Source: Microbacterium sp.
GTDB taxonomy: Bacteria > Actinomycetota > Actinomycetes > Actinomycetales > Microbacteriaceae
Assembly (NCBI GenBank): GCA_029267645.1
Contig: JAJUIM010000063.1
Span: 1 to 8,816 of the forward strand
Direction of reading: 5' to 3'
Length of the DNA: 8,816 bases
Shown: in pieces, positions 6,541-8,816 of the stretch
How the letters are laid out: each line of letters opens with the position of its first letter
How positions within the stretch are numbered: position 1 is the first letter of the stretch
Program-made: the position numbers and the translations under genes
Notes under the pieces: model-generated
What the model was told of the DNA's origin: nothing
The model's input: the letters and a program-made list of their open reading frames with translations, nothing else
Database searches by the model: none

Positions 6541-7320
6541 ATGGCGCAGCACCCCTATCTCGACGGCACCCGCTTCCCCCGAGTCCTCGCGCACAGGGGC
6601 CTCGTGACCGACGAGATGCGGGCCGACGGGATCGCCGAGAACACGATGGCGGCGTTCGCCGCGGCGCACGCGGCTGGGGCTGAGTTCATCGAGACCGACT
6701 GCCATCTCACGGCAGACGGCGAGGTCGTGCTCTTCCACGACGACACCCTCGAGCGCGTCGCGGGCGATGCGCGCGCGATCGCGGAGATCTCGCTGTGCGA
6801 GCTCGAGGAGATCATGGCCGCTCGCGGCGGGATCGCGACGCTCGCGCAGGCGCTCGCCGCGCTGCCCGACGTGCGCTTCAACGTCGACGTGAAGGCCGAA
6901 GGGGCGGCCGAGCGCGCGGGCGCGATCGTCGCGGACGCCGCGGATCGCGTCCTCCTCACGAGCTTCTCCGATCGCCGCCGTCGCCGCGCCGTCAGGGCCG
7001 CCGTCTCGGCCGGCGGGCGCCCCGCGACATCGCCCGGGCGGACCACGATCGCCCTGCTCATCGCCACGACGGCCGTCGCTCCCCTCCGCCCGCTTGCGCG
7101 GCGCCTCCTGCGAGGCATCGACGCGCTGCAGATCCCCGAGCGCCAGGGCGCCGTCCGCGTGCTCACGCCCGAGCTCCTGCGCACCGCGCACGCGGCCGGC
7201 ACCGAGGTGCACGTGTGGACCGTCAACGAACCCGACGAGATGCGCCGACTCGTGCGTTCGGGCGTCGACGGCATCGTCACGGATCGCGCCGACGCGGCCC
7301 TCGAGGCGCTTCACCGCTGA
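6541..7320 (+). CDS. Glycerophosphodiester phosphodiesterase (GDPD/UgpQ-like)
   Basis: This 259-aa metal-dependent hydrolase cleaves glycerophosphodiesters to glycerol-3-phosphate and an alcohol, feeding phospholipid turnover. There is no signal peptide or membrane segment, so it is cytosolic (UgpQ-like). The catalytic set of the TIM-barrel family is complete: His18-Arg19 in AHRG, Glu33-Asn34 in AENT, Glu51 and Asp53 in ETD, the catalytic His66 in FHDD and Lys118 in NVDVK. The C-terminal signature VHVWTVNEPDEMRRLV followed by GVDGIVTD is also present. ATG 6541 is chosen because the family N-terminus begins just before AHRG. It has no Shine-Dalgarno and sits seven bases after TAGCGT, so it is probably translated from a leaderless mRNA. 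It is followed by a 203-bp gap before rbpA, so it is probably a single-gene unit. Confidence 0.92.
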   Translation: MAQHPYLDGTRFPRVLAHRGLVTDEMRADGIAENTMAAFAAAHAAGAEFIETDCHLTADGEVVLFHDDTLERVAGDARAIAEISLCELEEIMAARGGIATLAQALAALPDVRFNVDVKAEGAAERAGAIVADAADRVLLTSFSDRRRRRAVRAAVSAGGRPATSPGRTTIALLIATTAVAPLRPLARRLLRGIDALQIPERQGAVRVLTPELLRTAHAAGTEVHVWTVNEPDEMRRLVRSGVDGIVTDRADAALEALHR

Positions 7321-7337
7321 CGGTTCGAGCGGGTGCG

Positions 7338-7366
7338 TTGACCCCGGCCTCCCACCGCGCTAGCTT
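7338..7366 (+). promoter_or_regulatory. rbpA promoter P1, housekeeping sigma type
   Basis: TTGACC (7338-7343), a 17-bp spacer and TAGCTT (7361-7366) make the best sigma-70-type promoter in the window. The start would be near 7373, about 150 nt before the usual rbpA ATG and only about 7 nt before an ATG at 7380 in the same frame as rbpA. The region 7321-7523 holds this promoter, a second candidate promoter and no other recognisable gene. Confidence 0.6.
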
Positions 7367-7467
7367 GCGCGTTGAGGGGATGCGAACGACCGCTCGACGA
7401 GGGCGGCTGCAGGGCGATCCGGCGGACTGTACATCTGCTGGGAAAGCCCGGTTTTCCGCGTCCTTTC

Positions 7468-7493
7468 GGATGATCCGCCCAGCGCAGTTCGTT
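7468..7493 (+). promoter_or_regulatory. rbpA promoter P2, candidate ECF sigma (SigR/SigH-like)
   Basis: GGATG (7468-7472), 18 bases, then GTT (7491-7493) resembles the GGAAT-N18-GTT form used by SigR and SigH of actinobacteria, with GGA, spacing and GTT kept but the last two -35 bases different. In Streptomyces coelicolor rbpA belongs to the SigR regulon, which makes the site plausible. The start would fall near 7500, giving a short leader with AGAGGA. Confidence 0.4.
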
Positions 7494-7523
7494 AGACCTG
7501 ACATCCGACGAGAGGACACGAAC

Positions 7524-7919
7524 ATGGCAGATCGCAGCCTTCGCGGTATCCGACTCGGCGCCCAGAGCCTTCAAAGCGAAGAGGGCGTCGTGTTCATGGA
7601 ACGCAAGGAGCACACGTACGTCTGCACCGTCTGTGGGCGTGAGACCAAGCTGATGTTCGCGGCAGACGCCGAGGCGCCCGCCGCATGGGAGTGCCGCACG
7701 TGCGGCAACGAGGCGGTCCTGCAGACCCCGCAGGGCTCGGCCGAGGTCGACCACTCGGGTGAGAAGACCGCCCGCACCCACTGGGACATGCTTCTCGAGC
7801 GCCGTTCGATCGAGGAGCTCGAGCAGCTCCTCGCCGACCGACTCGAGTACATCCGCGAGCGCCGCGGCGAGGGCAACGACCCCACCAAGGAGGGCAAGGG
7901 CAAGCGCAAGAGCGCCTGA
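7524..7919 (+). CDS. rbpA: RNA polymerase-binding protein RbpA
   Basis: RbpA is an actinobacterial transcription factor that binds the primary sigma factor and core RNA polymerase, stabilises the open complex and can raise basal rifampicin tolerance. This 131-aa copy has the conserved N-terminus MADRSLRGIRLGAQS, a complete zinc-ribbon set with Cys34/Cys37 (CTVC) and Cys57/Cys60 (CRTC), and the signature ARTHWDMLLERRSIEELEQL (83-102) of the sigma-interaction domain. A Lys/Gly-rich tail (115-131) follows. Mycobacterial RbpA lacks the full cysteine set while Streptomyces RbpA has zinc, so this one resembles the latter. ATG 7524 has AGAGGA seven bases upstream and matches the family start. The frame stays open far upstream, with another ATG at 7380. 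Two candidate promoters precede it and a strong hairpin follows 13 bp after the stop. Confidence 0.95.
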   Translation: MADRSLRGIRLGAQSLQSEEGVVFMERKEHTYVCTVCGRETKLMFAADAEAPAAWECRTCGNEAVLQTPQGSAEVDHSGEKTARTHWDMLLERRSIEELEQLLADRLEYIRERRGEGNDPTKEGKGKRKSA

Positions 7920-7932
7920 CCGCCACTCCCCT

Positions 7933-7976
7933 CGCAGACGCCGAGCATTCCTACGCCGGAATGCTCGGCGTCTGCG
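7933..7976 (+). terminator. Hairpin terminator after rbpA
   Basis: Perfect 19-bp arms, beginning CGCAGACGCCGAGCATTCC, enclose a six-base loop (TACGCC) and start 13 bp after the rbpA stop. No T-run follows, which is usual for hairpin terminators in this group. The distal arm ends 17 bases before the -10 of ppgK. Confidence 0.85.
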
Positions 7977-7977
7977 C

Positions 7978-8006
7978 GTGTGCGCGCACACTCTATGCTG
8001 GTCAGC
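7978..8006 (+). promoter_or_regulatory. ppgK promoter with adjacent 14-bp palindrome
   Basis: TATGCT (7994-7999) lies seven bases before ATG 8007, so the transcript should be nearly or fully leaderless. The perfect palindrome GTGTGCGCGCACAC (7978-7991) fills most of the spacer directly before the -10, a position suited to a regulator. Alternating GC content makes chance palindromes fairly likely, so the operator reading is weak. No good -35 is seen. Confidence 0.45.
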
Positions 8007-8762
8007 ATGACGAATGCACCTGCGCGCGCGATCGGAATCGACATCGGCGGAACCGGCATGAAGGCCGGCATCGTCGACCTCTCCGAGGGCACCCTCGTGA
8101 GCGATCGCGTGCGGATCCCGACCCCCGAGGGCGCCACTCCCCCGGACGTGCTCGCGACGGCCAAGCAGCTGGTCGAGCTGCTCGGCCCCGACGCCGAGGA
8201 CCTCCCGATCGGCGTCTGCTTCCCCGCCATCGTGAAGGACGGCGTGACGCTGTCCGCCGCGAACGTCTCGCACGAGTGGATCGGCCTCGAGGCCGACGCG
8301 CGATTCAGCGAGGCGCTCGGCCGCGAGATCCACTTCGTCAACGACGCCGACGCAGCGGGTCTCGCCGAGCTGAAGTTCGGCGCCGCGAAGGGGCAGCCGG
8401 GTCTCACGATCATGACGACGCTCGGCACGGGCATCGGCTCGGCGTTCCTCTTCGACGGCAAGCTCGTGCCGAACAGCGAGCTCGGCCACCTCGAGCACAA
8501 GGGCAAGAGCATCGAGCTGTGGGCGTCCGCATCGGCGCGGGAGCGCGACGACATCTCGTGGGAGAAGTGGACCAAGCGCCTGCAGAAGTTCTACTCGCAC
8601 GTCGAGTTCCTCTTCTCGCCCGACCTCATCATCGTCGGCGGCGGCGTGTCGAAGAACCCCGAGAAGTTCCTCCCGGGCATCACGACGCGCGCGCCCATCG
8701 TGACGGCCGTGCACCGCAACAACGCGGGCATCATCGGCGCCGCGAGCCTCGTCCTCACCTGA
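8007..8762 (+). CDS. ppgK: Polyphosphate-dependent glucokinase (PpgK, ROK family)
   Basis: This 251-aa cytosolic kinase phosphorylates glucose to glucose-6-phosphate, using inorganic polyphosphate and, in most homologues, also ATP. The first phosphate loop is IGIDIGGTGMK (9-19). Asn112-Asp113 in FVNDADAAGLAE supplies the catalytic base, LGTGIGSA (139-146) is the second phosphate motif, and ELGHLEHKGKSIE holds the sugar-binding Glu158 and His161. The zinc-binding cysteines of classical ROK sugar kinases are absent, as expected for PpgK, and SWEKWTKRLQKF near residue 190 is typical of this subfamily. Length fits the family (250-270 aa). ATG 8007 is preferred over GTG 7980 and ATG 7995 because it directly follows a -10 hexamer at leaderless spacing and matches the family N-terminus. 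A perfect palindrome lies 26 bp after the stop. Confidence 0.95.
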   Translation: MTNAPARAIGIDIGGTGMKAGIVDLSEGTLVSDRVRIPTPEGATPPDVLATAKQLVELLGPDAEDLPIGVCFPAIVKDGVTLSAANVSHEWIGLEADARFSEALGREIHFVNDADAAGLAELKFGAAKGQPGLTIMTTLGTGIGSAFLFDGKLVPNSELGHLEHKGKSIELWASASARERDDISWEKWTKRLQKFYSHVEFLFSPDLIIVGGGVSKNPEKFLPGITTRAPIVTAVHRNNAGIIGAASLVLT

Positions 8763-8776
8763 TCCCCGCGCGAGGC

Positions 8777-8816
8777 TATGGTTTCGCCGTGCGGCCATGA
8801 GATCTCATGGCCGCAC
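8777..8816. promoter_or_regulatory. -10-like hexamer followed by a perfect 28-bp palindrome
   Basis: TATGGT (8777-8782) is followed by six bases and then a perfect 28-bp palindrome (8789-8816) whose 14-bp half reads GTGCGGCCATGAGA, centred on GATC. It begins 26 bp after the ppgK stop and may extend beyond the edge. It could be the ppgK terminator (12-bp stem, four-base loop), or an operator or 5' hairpin for a plus-strand gene starting just beyond. The window end prevents a choice. Confidence 0.55.

Noticed and set aside
7441..7457. GGAAA...TTTCC inverted repeat in the rbpA leader as an attenuator or riboswitch
   Set aside because: The arms are only five bases and no alternative pairing or known aptamer is visible. 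GGAAA here also lacks a GTT at SigR spacing.
7980..8006. Upstream GTG 7980 or ATG 7995 as the ppgK start
   Set aside because: Both fall in or before the likely promoter and add residues not expected for the family. ATG 8007 fits the -10 spacing and the usual N-terminus.
7311..8798. 495-codon minus-strand frame opposite rbpA and ppgK
   Set aside because: It is antisense to two well-recognised genes and runs through their promoters and a terminator hairpin. Its composition is that of a shadow frame.
1..8816. CRISPR arrays, insertion sequences, tRNA or rRNA genes, phage or toxin-antitoxin modules
   Set aside because: No repeat-spacer pattern, transposase motif, RNA gene signature or foreign composition was seen on either strand.

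Overview
The window looks like chromosomal DNA of a high-GC actinobacterium, most likely a member of the Microbacteriaceae. The GC content is very high. It carries two actinobacterial hallmark genes, the RNA polymerase-binding protein RbpA and a polyphosphate-dependent glucokinase. The coding style, with GTG starts, few Shine-Dalgarno sites and several probably leaderless genes, also fits. Gene density is close to complete and nothing indicates a phage, transposon, CRISPR array, tRNA or rRNA.

Layout. Positions 1-729 (minus) hold the N-terminal third of a UvrA-like ABC ATPase of the DrrC type. It is divergent from an AEC-family permease (803-1726, plus), whose GTG start overlaps the stop of a 12-codon probable leaderless ORF. 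The permease converges with, and overlaps by 100 bp, the end of a minus-strand block. In transcription order that block is an atypical SDR oxidoreductase (6454-5684), a histidine kinase (5625-4408), its NarL/LuxR-type response regulator (4411-3731, ATGA overlap), an acyltransferase-3 membrane protein (3616-2330) and a DedA membrane protein (2325-1627). Divergent from the SDR on the plus strand are a glycerophosphodiester phosphodiesterase (6541-7320), rbpA (7524-7919, closed by a strong hairpin) and ppgK (8007-8762).

How the genes may work together. The two-component system, acyltransferase and DedA protein suggest a small envelope-response module. The best non-coding evidence is a 14-bp element (13/14 identical) upstream of both the kinase gene and the acyltransferase gene. 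In each case it ends exactly 17 bp before a -10-like hexamer, which suggests that both transcription units share one regulator. This is inference from sequence. The rest is mostly household material: phospholipid-diester turnover (GDPD), transcription-initiation support (RbpA) and glucose phosphorylation from polyphosphate (PpgK).

No obviously new multi-gene system is visible. The points most worth a second look are the shared promoter element, the stop/start-coupled mini-ORF before the permease, the two-promoter region of rbpA with an in-frame upstream ATG, the SDR lacking a canonical YxxxK, and a perfect 28-bp palindrome at the right edge.
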